DNA of 64,000 bases from Moniliophthora roreri (lineage: Eukaryota > Basidiomycota > Agaricomycetes > Agaricales > Marasmiaceae), in contig LATX02000001.1 of the NCBI GenBank assembly GCA_001466705.2, forward strand, positions 2,356,001 through 2,420,000, given 5' to 3'. The notes beneath the pieces are model-generated. The model was given only the letters and a program-made list of their open reading frames with translations, searched no databases and had not been told where the DNA came from. Positions within the stretch are counted from its first letter, which is position 1. The number at the start of each line of letters is the position of its first letter. Below, in pieces: positions 49,340-62,144 of the stretch. Made by a program: the position numbers and the translations under genes.

Positions 49340-49939
49340 ATGCCAGAAACCGCCCGAGAGGACTTCCTCCACTGGCAATTTAAAGGCTCTCATGTACTAT
49401 TCTCTGGAGTTTCAAACATCTGGTTAGGATCCTTGGTTGTGGTCGTCATATGCCTGACTGAGAGGTGCGTAGTGCGTTCTATGAGTTTATGAACAGAAGC
49501 TGATGCCAGTGACGCGATGCAGATTCCTGACCTACGCCCAAGACCGACAGTGGACGCCCTCATTTCTTTCTCGGAATCGGCTCTCGACGGCTTTATGGAG
49601 TACAATGCTATACTGGGTCATTACATTACTCAGGTTCTGTGAAATGCTCGCTGTGATGACCTTCCATGCCGGCCTTCTGCTCGTTATAGTACGTCAACTG
49701 GTTCCCGATGCAAGTTTTCACCTTTTCACCACTATACAGGTGACCGCTTTAGCGGCAGGCCAATTTGTTATTGAGTTGAAGAATTACGACCGAAACAAGT
49801 CGCAAGGCAAGAGGTTTGTCGGTTTCGCATCGTGCCTTGGAAGGTCTACTCAACAAGCTTTTCTAGTGGTTCATACTTCAGGATCGAGACGAGCGAAAAT
49901 CCCCATTTAATGGCTAAGCCAAGAGACATAGAAGATTAG
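49340..49939 (+). CDS. Ctr-family copper transporter-like protein
   Basis: Exons 49340-49464, 49523-49688, 49740-49813 and 49867-49939 join in frame to about 145 aa. Three hydrophobic spans fit the Ctr fold: NIWLGSLVVVVICLTERFL, ALWSTMLYWVITLLRFCEML with the M-x-x-x-M pair (MLAVM) in TM2, and VTALAAGQFVIEL in TM3. Ctr proteins form trimers that import Cu(I) at the plasma or vacuolar membrane. The N-terminus is short (MPETAREDFLHWQFKGSHV) and lacks the Met-rich extracellular motifs, which suggests a vacuolar or low-affinity member. The last intron is uncertain: reading through instead ends the protein at 49910 (about 153 aa), but a ctcaac branch site and a tttctag acceptor favour splicing. Confidence 0.68.
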
Positions 49940-50108
49940 GCGGCGACCTGAGTCCCAAATATCGAATTTTCAACTTATTTACTCGGGGTTTGTGGCATAG
50001 AATCTGGGTCTGCGGTTCTTTACTAAATTATCTATCTTATCGAATACATATATTATTCAGAACGAGTGCAATAAAATATACATTCGTATGTAGATACTAT
50101 AGACGAAA

Positions 50109-53100
50109 TTATTGGCCTCGACCAGGACCATTCACCAATTCGGCTCGCTTGGCGACAAATCCTCGTTTGGGTATGATGGGATTCCTCGAAGACTCAGTTT
50201 CGGCGGTCTTACGCTGCCATTGGTCTATTAATCTTCCAACTCCTTGATATGGACGTTCTGGTGATGGTGAACGAGCATCGCTTGACTTGAATGTTTCTTC
50301 CATGGGAGAGGATATAGATTTCTGTATTGGGAAGGAGACGCTGCCAGAACCCTCTAGTGGTCTTGTTGATATCCGTCTCGGCCGTGGGGTAATAACCTCC
50401 GTCTCCTTTGGCTTCTCTGGCTCAGGCAGAGGAGATGGAGAGATTTTAGGAAGACTAGTTGGAGAAGTATGTTGTGCAGCACTCGATGGTATCTTATTTA
50501 ACGCGGAGGACGTCTGATCAGGAGCAGATAATGACGCTGTCACCCTCCCGTTGGACTGAATGGAACGTTTGGCGGGCGGCGCGGTGTTCTGAGACGATGT
50601 CCCTGAATCTGCCTTGGTCATTCTGGATGGTGTTGCACTAATAGCAGCACTTCTCGCAACGGCATCGATAGCCTCATATCGCTGAACCATATCATTAATA
50701 GATGTACGTCGGGTGCCTCTAGTTCGAGGCTCTGGCTCCGGTGGTGGTGAAAGGCCCGCATACAGGGGCGCCGGGGTATCAGCCATTTTAGACGGGAAGA
50801 CGAACATTGATTGAGGTCGCGAAGAACGTGCGGAAGCGGGCGAAGTTGGGCTGGTTGCAGACGGGGACTTCTGACTGGACAGTTCCGGTGCTGGAGATGA
50901 GATAGGTTGTGGTGAGACAGACTTGCGCCTAGATGCCATGGGAACAGCAGGAGAGGCTCGCGATTTACGTTTGTCTGTCACATAATCCATGTAATCACCA
51001 GCAACTGGTTTCGAGGGCAGCTGCGTGATAGTGGAACGCGTTGTCTCCGGCACTTTATCTCTTTCCTTTGACTGCACGCCTCCACCATAGAGATCCACAA
51101 GATCGTGAACGGAACTTTGTCTGCCCTTTCTCTGAGGACGTCCACTCCTGACCTCGGTTGACTTAGGAGGGGGAACATAACGATCCGCGTCTTCTGGTCC
51201 ATCTTCATCTGCACTAGATGAAGATTCCAAGGTTTGCGCGCGCAGACGGTCGCTAGGATTCTTGGCTGCAACTGGACTCCAATTGTCAGTGGGTGTCTGC
51301 GCAGGTTCCATCGTGGTATCTAGCTCTGGAAACATCCGGTGGGCCCTCGCTGAAGGTGAATCTGGCACAGATGAATGTGATGTAGCACCGGGCTTGGGCG
51401 GTGGAGAAGGAAGTCTTTCGTGGGTTGCGGCAAGTGCCTCTTGTATCGGTATGTTACTTCTTTCAATGAAAGAAGCGCGTTTACTTGGAGAGTCACGGAC
51501 AACAGCGACCGCAGGCTCTGGTGACGGTCGTCTTATCGATGTCGATGGTGCGTCTAAATCATCGTCACCGGTTAGCCAATCCTTCTGAGGAGTAACCTTG
51601 GTTAGCGTTGTCTTTTCAGGACGCTGCGCCTCTTTCGAGGGCGAATGCAGGTATGACGATGTTGGTGGTAAACCTGAAGACTGCTCGGAAGAGCCATGTT
51701 TCATGGTAACAGAGCTACGATGTCTTCGAATGATTGACGAACGCCTGTGGTCAGTCGATTTAATTGGTTGTGAATCACCCTTTATTGCACTGCTTGGCGT
51801 GCTAACGTCATCATAACGACCGGCGGAAGGAGGCACCTCTATCTTATACGACGTATAGGAGGAGCCATGAGCAGCCAATGGAGGTCTCGCCGCCGAAGTG
51901 TTAGTATTTGATGCTAACGATGGCTTGTCACTGTCGGAACCATACAATGACCGAGGCGGCTGCGCCAACTGCGGCTGACTCGATGCATGTGGACCAGGTC
52001 TAATCAGTGCAACTGAGCTCCGATTGCGGTTGGATGGAGGTGGCGAGAAGGAAGCATTGAGCTCCTCAAGTGAAGGGAATCTGGTCTCTGCAGAAGCGGT
52101 TTCCGCGTTTTGCTGCGACGAGCTGGGCGGGCGTGAGGGCGGTTGGGAGCTCCAGGAAGAACCTGACCCTGTAGGCTTCAAAGGAGGAGGAACAAGACCC
52201 TGAGACGATGATGTCCCCGTCTGTGGTGAAGGTGAAGGTCGTGTAAGGCCGCTATGCTTTCCACTGATCCCTTGAGCAGTAGAGGTTGGAGCAGCTAAAC
52301 CTGTCCTCAGCTTCCTGGCTTCGGCCAACGTGGGTGCGGGTTTCTCTTCAGGATTACCAAGGCCTAGGCCGTCGAAAGCATCCCTCTCCTTCTGTGCAGT
52401 AGGTATAGCTCTTGTGGTATCCCTGTTGCGCGAAAGGGACGTCACTCGGGTGACTGTCGCTTTCATAGGTGAGCTCGTGGGAACCCTCGAAGGAAGGGCT
52501 TCTCGTGTAGTGCCAGTGCCCTGTGAATTAGGGTCTGGTGCGTTCCAAAGCTGTTGGCCAAAGTCATCGCCAAACCCTTGTTGACCAGTCTTCTTCATAC
52601 TAGATCCTCCGGCTACCGCGAATGCATCATCTAGGTCCACGACGTTCTGCATCGTAGCCTTCTTAGACATTGCCTCCCAAGCCTTTTCTTCGTCTTCCAA
52701 CCAGTTCTTACCCTTAACCGGACTTGAAGACCTAGAAGTAGAATGCTCCTTCGTGGGTCTACCTCGCCTCATGGGTGCAATAGCTTCCAGGACTTTGTCA
52801 CGCGCTTGGACGCCTGGATTCGGTGAAGGCGAGGTGGCGGGTTTAGGGCTGAGACTCGACACGATTGCTGGGGCCTGACGATAGGAGATTGTACTGCTGG
52901 AGGGGTTTGGTAAAGTAGAAGGTTTGGGCTGGGTCTGATATCTCGGGGACAGAGGTTTGGGAACTGGAATGGTGTATTGGAATTGAGACTTGGTACCGCG
53001 CAGGCGGTGTACGTGCGATAATATCTCAAAAACAGTCGGTCGCTGAGTACCATGTTCACGAAGCATCATACCTGTTGATCGAGTAAGCATCTCATTTGAA

Positions 53101-54104
53101 GAAGGAAGGTTGGCACGCACCGATCAGTTCCTTCATATGAGAAGAATAAACAGGATATGGCGGCGTCCTATATTGCACATTTAGGATGGCAAGAGGACCA
53201 TGCTCTTCAAAAGGAGTGGTATAATAGCAGAGTTTGTATAACAGAACTCCCAATGCCCAGACATCACTCTTCTCATCCACCGGCCTCCTCAAATGTACAT
53301 CAATCATTTCAGGAGCTCGGTATTGCAGCGTTGTATGCCGATTGAGGTCATCTTCCAGAGCTCTGAATTCTTGAGTCGTCTGGGGAAGCCGTGTGGAGAC
53401 CGTGGTAGCTGATCCAAAGTCGCATAGTTTAAACGAGGTTGGCGAAGCTTGAAGGATGTTCTCGACTTTGAGATCACGATGAAGTAGAGGTGGCCGCGAA
53501 TTGTGCATATACGCAACACCCTCGCACACGTCGACAAATATCTGAAGAATTTCTGCTTCAGTAAGCCGTTCGCGAAGCCGACGGTTCATCATGTCGATTA
53601 TTCCACCTCCTGCCGAAGACCATGAGTTCAGTACACCAAGTCAAGTAACACCGACACGTCACCTGGGCAGAACTCCATTAGAATAAACACTTCGTATAAT
53701 CCATTGGACATCCTATGCCAGGCGGCGTCGATCAAATGTACGATATTTGGGTGGCCCTTCAGTAGTCTCTGCAATAAGAATTCAATGACACAACGTATTG
53801 GATACGACCAATGTATACCATTATATCCACTTCCTTCTTCACATCCGTCAACATTCCTTCATTCGCGACCGCAATACGTTTCAGAACATGATGCGTGGTG
53901 TTGTATACTGGCTGGGCTGTTCGAACAAGGTACACATGGGCGAATCCACCTAGGAGAAGGTCACGATTTAGACAAGAAAAATGTCTCTCAAATCTCACCC
54001 TGGGATAAATATTTCTCGACCTGAACGGTATATTTGTTGACCGAGATGGTCTGACCAGGAACCAATGTGCCCTTGTTTTGCTGATATCCAGGAAAGCCCT
54101 GCAT
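50109..54104 (-). CDS. Ark/Prk (NAK-family) serine/threonine kinase
   Basis: Five exons (54104-53999, 53949-53819, 53768-53663, 53609-53121, 53071-50109) join in frame to about 1264 aa. The kinase domain (about residues 25-300) has a GGFAHVYLV glycine loop, VLKRIAV with the catalytic Lys, LLHRDLKVENIL, KLCDFGSATT and YRAPEMIDV. These fit the Numb-associated/Ark1-Prk1-AAK1 family, which phosphorylates endocytic adaptors and controls actin patches. The remaining 960 residues are disordered, rich in Pro, Ser and basic residues, with many SP/TP sites and short proline-rich stretches that could bind SH3 domains of actin-patch proteins, as in yeast. Start at 54104 gives the usual short leader ending in SVNKYTVQVEKYLSQGGFA. 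Confidence 0.92.
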
Positions 54105-54544
54105 TGACGTTATGATCTCCTGGTTGAAATTCAAGTAATCTTATGAGCTAGATGAACAGCGATCCGGTAAAAACTTGCATGAATGTTGGGGTGAGAGGAG
54201 CAATGAAGATTAAGGACAGACGATGCCGTAGCTACGGACTGCCTGGGGGATGTCGTTGAGAACTGCACGTGACAGTCCTGCAACCGCGCTGATACACGAA
54301 ATGGGATTCTAGGTTTCTTCTGGTCAGAACAGGATTTCGCGGAATTCTCGAAATGGCAATAGGAGAGTGAGCAGGGTGAGGGAAGCTACTAGAACGGTAG
54401 AGCTAGCCTCGCTGAGCTATCTGTGAGTGGAATTGACAATGATGAAGTCATTATATTGATTATCTCCCAATCGCCGGCCATAAACGGCTTAACCCACAAG
54501 AATTCCAACCTTGAATGGGAACTCCATCTTGAACCGGAACCACC
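54105..54544. promoter_or_regulatory. Divergent promoter region, Ark kinase / dehydrogenase
   Basis: A 440-bp gap lies between two divergent starts. No TATA box or repeat is evident. The dehydrogenase ATG has a good context (ccaccATGt). Confidence 0.4.
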
Positions 54545-56110
54545 ATGTCTACTTTGCAAGCTTTGCAATCTCAAGTGCCCTTCTCAAGACCTTCGACTCC
54601 AGGAGGCCATCCGAGCCAAATCGCCTTTGTCGGTCTGGGTGGTATGGGTTATTTTATGGCGAGGAACCTTGCTACGCGTCGACCTCAAATAGGACAAATA
54701 CCCAATCCGCCTCTTCTTGTTTGGAATCGTTCAACCGAGAAGTCTGAGAAGCTCCTTGCAGAGCTTGGACCAGACCGCATTCGCGTAGCCGAGACCGTGG
54801 AACAAGTTGCTACAGAGTCTGATGTTATCATCAGCTGTTTGGCCAACGACGCAGTCGTGAAGAGCACTTACGAAAAGTTTGCCAAAGCTCTCGAAGTGTG
54901 TATCTACAAGTTCTTTGTATTGCCGTAACTGAGCTTTCGTTCCAGAAATATCCGCCTTTGAAACACAAGATTTTCGTGGAGTCTAGCACGGTTCGTGCCA
55001 CAGCGCCGCTTTCTGTATCACCTTTCTAACCCGCCATTTCAGGTATATCCCAATCTTGCGGGTACGCAGCGACTCGTTGCTAGTATAAACTCTTTCAATT
55101 CAGAATTCCACAGGCCAACTGGACACCTTGATCTCGGCCATTCCCCATGCCCACCTCATTACATGTCCCGTTTTCGGGACACCTTCCGTGGCCGATAAAG
55201 CGAGCCTTGTTATCGTTAGTGGAGCTGTTTACAATTATAGAGGGTATATGTTTGACTCCACGCAGTTAATGAGCGGTGATTACCGTTCAAAGAAAGAAGT
55301 GGCTTACCTCCTAGTCCCTGCAGTCGGAAGGAAAGTCTTCGATTTAGGAGAGAACCTCGAGAAAGGTTGGCACGCTCCCATTTACTCTAGGAGGTGAAGA
55401 TACTGACTCTGGACATCTCAAGCCCCGACGTTCAAGCTCATCGGAAACTCAATGATCCTCGGAACTCTCGAGATTCTCGGAGAGGCATTTGCATTTGGAG
55501 AGAAAGCAGGGATTGGTGGGGATCTCGTTAACCAACTCGTCAAAGGTATAGCTTATTCTTGATGTACTCCACAATACATTCAGAAATTAACGCCAAACTC
55601 CGCAGAGATCTTACCAGCTCCCGGGTCTGGCTCTTTCCGTCCCAATATATCTATCTTGTGGTCGACTAATACCTTGTTACAGTCTCATGGCTTATGCTGA
55701 CCGAATGGCCACCGACAACTTCGATGGGACGATAGGTTTCGCAATTAACGGTGGTATCAAAGATGCTTCGTGAGTACTTCTAAAGAGCAACGAAGCCGGC
55801 GGCCGAAATGGATCTTTTGATAGTCATATTCGTCGTCTCACCGCGGAGGTGAATGCGCCGATGCCAGCTATCGATATCGCACACCAACATTTGATTACCG
55901 CCCGAGCCTTACACACAGCACAGAAGAATGAAGGTAAACCAACCGTAGAGACTTTGGATTGGAGTGGAATCGTCGCTGGATCTCGTGTTGCCGCAGGCTT
56001 AGATGGTTTTGATAGCAAGAAGGTACGTTTTCCACACGGGACCGGACAAATTACTTTCTTACCTCCTTGAACAGCACCAGAATGTTGTAAAATTGGAACT
56101 AGATGAGTAA
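54545..56110 (+). CDS. 3-hydroxyisobutyrate dehydrogenase-like NAD(P)-binding protein
   Basis: Ten exons (54545-54895, 54946-54990, 55043-55061, 55114-55226, 55266-55365, 55423-55545, 55606-55624, 55683-55769, 55824-56022, 56075-56110) join in frame to about 363 aa. The Rossmann motif is IAFVGLGGMGYFMARNLA (about residues 26-43). The substrate-binding stretch ITCPVFGTPSVADKASL and the Lys/Asn catalytic pair in APTFKLIGNSMILGTLE (Lys at about 214) place it in the beta-hydroxyacid dehydrogenase superfamily (HIBADH, GLYR, NP60). The CPVFG form of the substrate motif is seen in fungal members of unknown substrate, so valine breakdown is possible but not shown. Two exons are only 19 nt; both are supported by motif continuity. 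The N-terminus lacks a clear mitochondrial presequence. Confidence 0.88.
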
Positions 56111-56547
56111 GATATTGCAGTCCGGGGGCAATGTTCAACACACAATTGTAAAATAGAGTATTCCATCCAGGTATCTCCGGTCGTTGTTATAGCATACACG
56201 CTCATCTGTTGTCGGCGAGTACTGCGTGAACATGTCTACGCTGACAATGTGGTTTGTCTAATAGTAATGAGCTTTTGTATTATGTGAAGTCGCGGCTTGA
56301 GAACCCAGATATCAATGGAGTCGGAGAACGGGAAACAGGGGAGACAATGGAGGAACCAGAAGGTGGCCTCGTCTGTCGAGTCGCTATGCGTTTTAACTCG
56401 GGACGTCAGGCGGTTGATGCAGGATGATTTGGGACTTCATCTGTTCCAACATTTGCAACTTAAAGGCACTACAGTTAATTATACGCAGCTAGACCTTGTG
56501 AACTGTCTTGCGTATTTATACAAGTTCGTAGCTAGGTTTAAGAAGTA
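56111..56547. other. Intergenic, left of the MITE
   Basis: About 430 bases downstream of the dehydrogenase gene. A plus-strand frame (56297-56653) runs into the inverted-repeat element, has no recognised motif and is not supported as a gene. Confidence 0.35.
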
Positions 56548-57156
56548 CAGTCAACCCCCGGTACTTGCAATGGCGAATTTTGCTTGGGCTCGGAAAAATT
56601 ACTCAGTACGTTTTGTGCTAATCGGCCTTTGCAAGCATGTATATATACCCTAGAAGTGTTATACAGGACACTTATATCAAGGGATAAGTTGGTGATAACC
56701 TCTATGGGGCTTTATCTGTGTGGAAGGGCGTGCAATGAGCTGATTTCCCTTTTATGGCGACCCGATCAAGCATCTGATTGGTCGATCAGCATGGTGACGT
56801 ACCGTTTTTAACACCAGTTTCGACCTGCTCCCAACATTTACATCTCTCGTACCTTCTCCTCACACTATATCAAGCTCGGAAGTATCCCAATCCATAGCCT
56901 TCACTTATCTTAAGATGCTCCCACACTCTCCCGAATTTTTTTGGGCTTAGATCTAATGTTTTCAACCAAACTAAATTCATTTTTTGGGTTTTTTTCTGTA
57001 AATACACCTCCTGTTGCTTAAACAGTGCACATATAAAGGTGAGTTTGTTGTATATCATTCTAAAGCACTCAATGACGGCCCTGAAAATTTCTCCGAGGGA
57101 GATTTCGAGGTGTTGAGGGAATGGGAGTCCCTATTGCAAGTACCGGGGGTTGACTG
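56548..57156. mobile_element. MITE with 26-bp terminal inverted repeats and TA flanks
   Basis: The left end reads cagtcaacccccggtacttg and the right end is its exact reverse complement. The match covers 26 bases including the flanking TA on each side, then stops. Flanking TA dinucleotides (56546-56547 and 57157-57158) fit a TA target duplication as made by Tc1/mariner/pogo-type transposases. The 609-bp element has no transposase ORF, so it is a non-autonomous MITE that would need a transposase from elsewhere. Confidence 0.82.
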
Positions 57157-58028
57157 TACATAAGTACGACGCGGCCTGCAGGTCTGAGGTCATAGTCTTA
57201 AGTTCGATGTCAAGTCGGAGGTGCTTCCTTCCCATCGGCAAAGTGGGCCCACCATCAACGTAAAGCACACTCTCAGGTCTCAAAGTTCCACTCTAGAGGA
57301 TCTTTTGTACTGTTCCTGCCATGAAAACATCAAGTCTGATTCACCATCGAAGTACTCACCTTGGGAAACCGACATCCTCGGATACATAGCACCGTGTGTG
57401 AGGATCGGATCGGTCCGCGAGACGGTGAGGATCCGGACCTCTGATCTGAGAGCTGAAGACGAGGGTTCAAGACTCGAAGAGCGAGGTAGTTACGAGGGAG
57501 AATTATTAGAGTTGATTCGACTAAGGTACTGGATAGTTACATGGCCTTTAAATACTAGGAGCTGTTGGACTGTAACTAGAATGTGACACAAGTATGAGAT
57601 TTGAGGGAGTGAGAGACAGGAAACTTGTAAGGAAGTGAGGATGTGAAATATGGGGACGAACCCGGATCATGACACTGTGCTTTAGGATCAACTGCTAAGT
57701 TCTAAATGGCGAAGTTCAGCGCTATCCCATGGGATGGGACATCACTATAACTGTTAGGCCTATATCGCTATCCTGTGGTGAGCTGGTTTACAGCCCTATT
57801 CAACGGTTCATCGTAGGGGAGTCCCAAGAATGCAACAGCAGAATGAACAACCAGCTTATTAGGTTTATGATACCACTACTGGGGGCGTCGAGGTATGTGC
57901 AGAAAGGGCAGGTAGAAAGATTACAGTATATTTCATAGATACAGTAAAATGAATGCTCGTGATACAAATTTAAATGAGGGGTGCAAATGTGATTTTACCT
58001 AGCAGTCGGACGTCCATACGGCCATTGT
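57157..58028. other. Intergenic, right of the MITE
   Basis: About 870 bases carry only unsupported short frames on the plus strand. A weak tRNA B-box-like word near 57465-57476 is not accompanied by a cloverleaf. The right edge should be the 3' UTR of the Bax-inhibitor gene. Confidence 0.35.
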
Positions 58029-59384
58029 TTACTTCTTCCTGTTGCCTTGCATGGCAAGAATTTGTACGAGACGGATGCTAGTAGGCACATTTAGCTGCAG
58101 CGACATCCTGAAAACGCCATGGTCACTCACAAGATATTAATCATATCCAACTCCAGTCCAATTGCTTCGTTCATAGGATCCCTCTTCATCGACCCCTGTT
58201 CCGCAAGTCGCGCGTGGTGCAGAATTTTCTGAGTGCTAAGGTGGACATCATAAGCATGCGCACAAGTAGATCCGAGGATAGATGCTCACTCGTACAAAAC
58301 AAAGCCACCAAAGACGGCCAGACCTCCATAAAGAGAGATTGCTTCCATAACTGCCAAGCCACGCATTCCTACGGGCAGAACCATCGGTGCGAGCGAAGAG
58401 AGAGCGACAACAGTGACTCCAGCGAGAAGAGGTCCTCCCATGTAAAGGAAGGTGTCATTTCTATTAAATCATATCAGTAACAGACCCCGGGGAGAGAGGA
58501 GTGCTGGCATACTTGGCAGTAGCACCAACATATGAAAGGGAGCCAACAATTCCAACGGTGTAGAGAGCCGCACGAGAGAGAATGGCGGGGCTGAAGAAGA
58601 AGAGAGGACTGAGTGTTGCGGCTTGGAACGCGTTGAATCCCTGGATTGAATCTTTTCAGAACGAGATGCATGCAAGGGGCTATCGCAGGGACATACCAGC
58701 CAGAACAGGTGCTTCTGAAACGTCTTTTCAGGAGGAGTATAGAATGTCCCCATCATTGTACCAATGCCTCCGACGAGAGATACACCAAGGACCAGCCCTA
58801 CAGTCGTATTTAGTGGTCAGGGGACATAAGAACTGCAGTGGCAACATACAAGGATTAGCGGCCATGATCCTAAATGCAACGCCAGATTTAAACATTGATC
58901 GCGCAGCTAAGTATCGGTCAGCATGCATCCTATAAACAGACAATCCGGTACGCACCGAGAGCAGTCAGCACCAGTCCTCCACCCGTATACTTGAAGGTGT
59001 CATGCAAAAGCGACTGTTCCCCTGGTGAAAGCCCGTCTCTCGTCTCACGGTTCAGCAAGCCTTCCATTACCACGACTGCTCCAGCGACTCCAGCCTTTAT
59101 CCAACGTACGTCAGAATCAGCACGAATGTGAGAAACCACCGACTCACAGCAGTCATAGCCATCCTTTTCCATGATATCTGAGGCGCTTGCTGAACGAGAG
59201 GAGCCTGTTCCATGTATGTTCGAGTAGCATTGGCGAAGAACGGGGACTTTGTCCGGGCTTGATTTCTCAGCGTTTGGAGAATGCCATTTGAGCGAAATAT
59301 GCTGAAAGAACGAGCCGGAGAAGCTTGTCTTGTCGCTGCGTTGAGAATATTGGGACGTAGAGGTGATAACCCAAGGCGTAACAT
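58029..59384 (-). CDS. Mitochondrial Bax inhibitor-1 family protein (GHITM/TMBIM5-like)
   Basis: Eight exons (59384-59148, 59094-58956, 58906-58850, 58797-58697, 58640-58513, 58460-58290, 58235-58131, 58077-58029) join in frame to about 328 aa. The first 60 residues are Arg/Ser-rich without acidic residues (MLRLGLSPLRPNILNAATRQ and onward), a typical mitochondrial presequence. Six to seven membrane spans follow, with the BI-1 landmarks RIMAANPWLVLGVSLVGG, AATLSPLFFFSPAIL, GGLAVFGGFVLYDTQKIL and the C-terminal LDMINIFIRLVQIL. The family member GHITM/TMBIM5 sits in the inner mitochondrial membrane, shapes cristae and affects calcium or proton exchange. Splicing at 58131/58077 restores NIFIRLVQIL exactly. 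Confidence 0.9.
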
Positions 59385-59582
59385 AGTAGAAGATGAGTAT
59401 TACGGTTGAAGCGCCCGCTGTTTTTAAAGAACATTGCCGGACCTTGCGTCACCACTTGCGGCACACTTTTCAGGGATCGGCCGTGGAAATCACTAGAAAA
59501 CACGAGTTCTCTAGGTACTTAAACAAGTACTTAATATCCCATTACAAGTAACAATACAAGCACAGTAAGGTAAGCGAAGGCA

Positions 59583-61921
59583 TCATCTAGTGTCCCAAAT
59601 CGCAGGTATCCGCCGTACATCCATCACTGCAACAGACAAGGCTTCTAATGCCGTCGCAATGCGATATATCTCCCCATCCTTTGCCGCCTGCCATTCAACC
59701 TCAAACACTCCCGGTTTTTCAAGCCCGGCATACCACGACCAAATCTTCTGATTGTTCTAGTCACAAAGTTGTTATTACTCAGCACCGGTTGACAGCCGAT
59801 GACAGTGTTAAAACTAACCTTGAGATTGTAGACGTGCAGCCAGCCATCACCTCCACCAGTAGCCATCCAAGTACGGTTTGGCGCGACAGCCACAGCGTAT
59901 ACCGGTCGTTTATGCTCTGAAAATCTATGCAGACATTGTCCAGTGACACTGTCCCATATCCGTATATCTCCATCGAATCCACCACTAGATGGAGATATTA
60001 GCTGTCAATAGTATGGATAAGATGAGGAACATACGTCGCCAGATATTCGACTGTCTGTCCAGGAGGTGAAAACCACTCAACCGTACTGACAGAATGTGTA
60101 TGGCCCTTCAAAACCACAGGGATATCCGAGGATGGCGTCGACGAGTACCCGCCCAGCCCCGGAATAGAATCCAAGGTACTTGTTACTCCAGCAACGTTCC
60201 ATATTCGAGTAGTCATATCGTCGGAGCATGAAGCGAGTCGAGTACCAGATGGGTTAACCTTGATTTGGTTGATTTCGTCCGTATGACCACTGAAGAGATT
60301 GAGCATGATGTCCATATCGGAAGGCAAAAGCAAAAACTGACCCAAATGTCTTCAGCGGTGATGCCTCGTGTATACCATAGACATGAATATAGCGATCTGC
60401 ACCACAACTGGCGAAGACGTTGTCGTTTATCCAATCGACATCTAAACAGCAGTCTGCATTACACACCGAAAATGCATAAGTTAGATATGAGGACAATATG
60501 TACCATAGACCGGACCTTTGTGGAATTTGAAGTGCCGGTGTACCCGTCTTGCTTCGATATCGATCAGAAGCGACGTATTGTCAAGACTTGCGGTGGCTAT
60601 CCAACGACCAGTCGGAGAGAATCGTGCGGTGAATACGGGGCCCTAAGGGTACGTGATTAATATAGATAGACCATGCGCGAACCCGCAAAGATATATGCAC
60701 CTTGTGTTGATCAGTTTGAAAAACAATGTTCCCTGTGGTATCGCATACGCGGAGTTTGGAGTCGTAAGATGCAATACAAAGCAAGGTCCCTTGAGGATTC
60801 CAATCCAAACAGGTGAGATCTGCACCGTCGGGTCTGTGGAAAGATGTAATGGTAATCGGATCTGGCGGTGCTGGTGCAGTGGATTTTGAATTTTGAGGAT
60901 CTGGAAGGTCCCATATCTTCACGACAGCATCTTTCGCCCTACGATCCTCGAGTAAATCTCGGTCACGCGACGAAGTTTCAAACATTCGACCCACCCTGCT
61001 GCCAGTAAACTGTGTTTCGCAGGATTCCACGCACAAACGAAAACCTATTGGATGTCTTGAGTTTCGAAACAACAGATGGAGCAACGATAAGTAGTACTTC
61101 GGACTTGTGGCCACCAAGCATTCGGATTGCATCTCGTGGTGTGGTGTTGTCTACCGGCCCTTGCTTTAGTCTGAGCTTCTCTGCTTGTGGAAGTGCATGC
61201 GGAAGGTGCGGGAGTAGGTTCCCAACTATTTGTTGGAGTCCAAAAATTAACTGCTCTTGCGGCGGGGGTAGCTGTATATCCTTTGCTTTTCCTTCTGAAC
61301 CCACAATCAAAAGATATCCTGGAATGTGTATACTACCAAGTACGTACTGTCCGTAACAGAAAGGCCTATTGGATCTGGCTCTGTACGAGCACGTTTCTCA
61401 GCAGGTGTGTCATTTGATGGGACGGAAGACGCCTTTCTCTTCGCTGCAGCCTCTTGCTGTTGCTCTGCAGGCTTCGGATGTGAAGGAGGCTTATAAAGAT
61501 TATAGACGCCGTTTGGATCTGGGCCTGTGAAAGCGTTTGTTTGGTTTTGTGGGGGAGCCCAGGACTTTAAGGTTGGAGGCTTGTTCGAACAAACATGAGG
61601 TTCCAGGAGCGAGAACGCGTTTTGACAAGTAGCAGCAGCTTCGCCTCCTTGAAAGTGACATTCAACTTCTGTGTAGAGAAGAGACTTGCTCAAAAGCTCT
61701 ACGAGTTCTCCGCGTCGCACATGTTTCGAGAAGCAAGGTGATTTTTCGAGCTGGGATTCCTTCGCAAGGGTATACGCAGTATGTTCGAAGCCTTTTCATA
61801 AAGTTTTCAGATGTTTCAATGATACAAGATAGGACACATGAAACTCACCAGAATCCTTAAAATAGGAATAAATTAAACGATTGATTTCGTCTGAGGTAAT
61901 GTGCATAAGTGGGACAGACAT
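59583..61921 (-). CDS. LisH-WD40 corepressor subunit (TBL1/SIF2-like)
   Basis: Ten exons (61921-61849, 61791-61348, 61294-61098, 61044-60995, 60938-60701, 60642-60516, 60453-60342, 60289-60035, 59984-59819, 59756-59583) join in frame to about 611 aa. An N-terminal LisH motif (MHITSDEINRLIYSYFKDSG, then HTAYTLAKESQ) and the following ELVELLSKSLLYTEVE stretch match TBL1/Sif2. A C-terminal propeller shows DAVVKIWDL, IASYDSKLRV, CGADRYIHVYGI, CSDDMTTRIWNV, GFDGDIRIWDS and GGGDGWLHVYNL. Relatives tetramerise through LisH and form part of the Set3/HDAC3 histone deacetylase complexes in the nucleus. A TAF5 identity is less likely because the NTD2 domain of TAF5 is absent. Divergent from the DCAF11-like gene. 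Confidence 0.87.
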
Positions 61922-62144
61922 GTCGCATCGCAGTTTGAGTTTGGACTTTGGCAGAGCAGAGGTGTGAGGCCGTGGGAAAAACCTCGTGGTCTCCTCGGAA
62001 AGCGAACCGGCTCTGATGCAACTCACACGTACTGACTAACATGTAATCATCGCGGCAGAAATCTCAGTCCTTGCTTACTGTGCGACCCACTCATCTTCCC
62101 CTTCGACCGAGGATAGCCGACAGCAGCAGCATTGGAAAGATATC
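61922..62144. promoter_or_regulatory. Divergent promoter, TBL1-like / DCAF11-like
   Basis: The 223-bp interval between two divergent start codons must hold both promoters. No TATA box or repeated element is clear. Confidence 0.4.

Noticed and set aside
51262..52584. Plus-strand ORFs within the Ark kinase tail
   Set aside because: They mirror the low-complexity Pro/Ser/Arg coding strand and have no independent support.
56297..56653. Plus-strand ORF entering the MITE
   Set aside because: It crosses the terminal inverted repeat and has no homology that I recognise. It is probably fortuitous.
57460..57480. B-box-like ggttcaagactc as a possible tRNA gene
   Set aside because: No matching A box, acceptor stem or T-arm pairing could be found around it.
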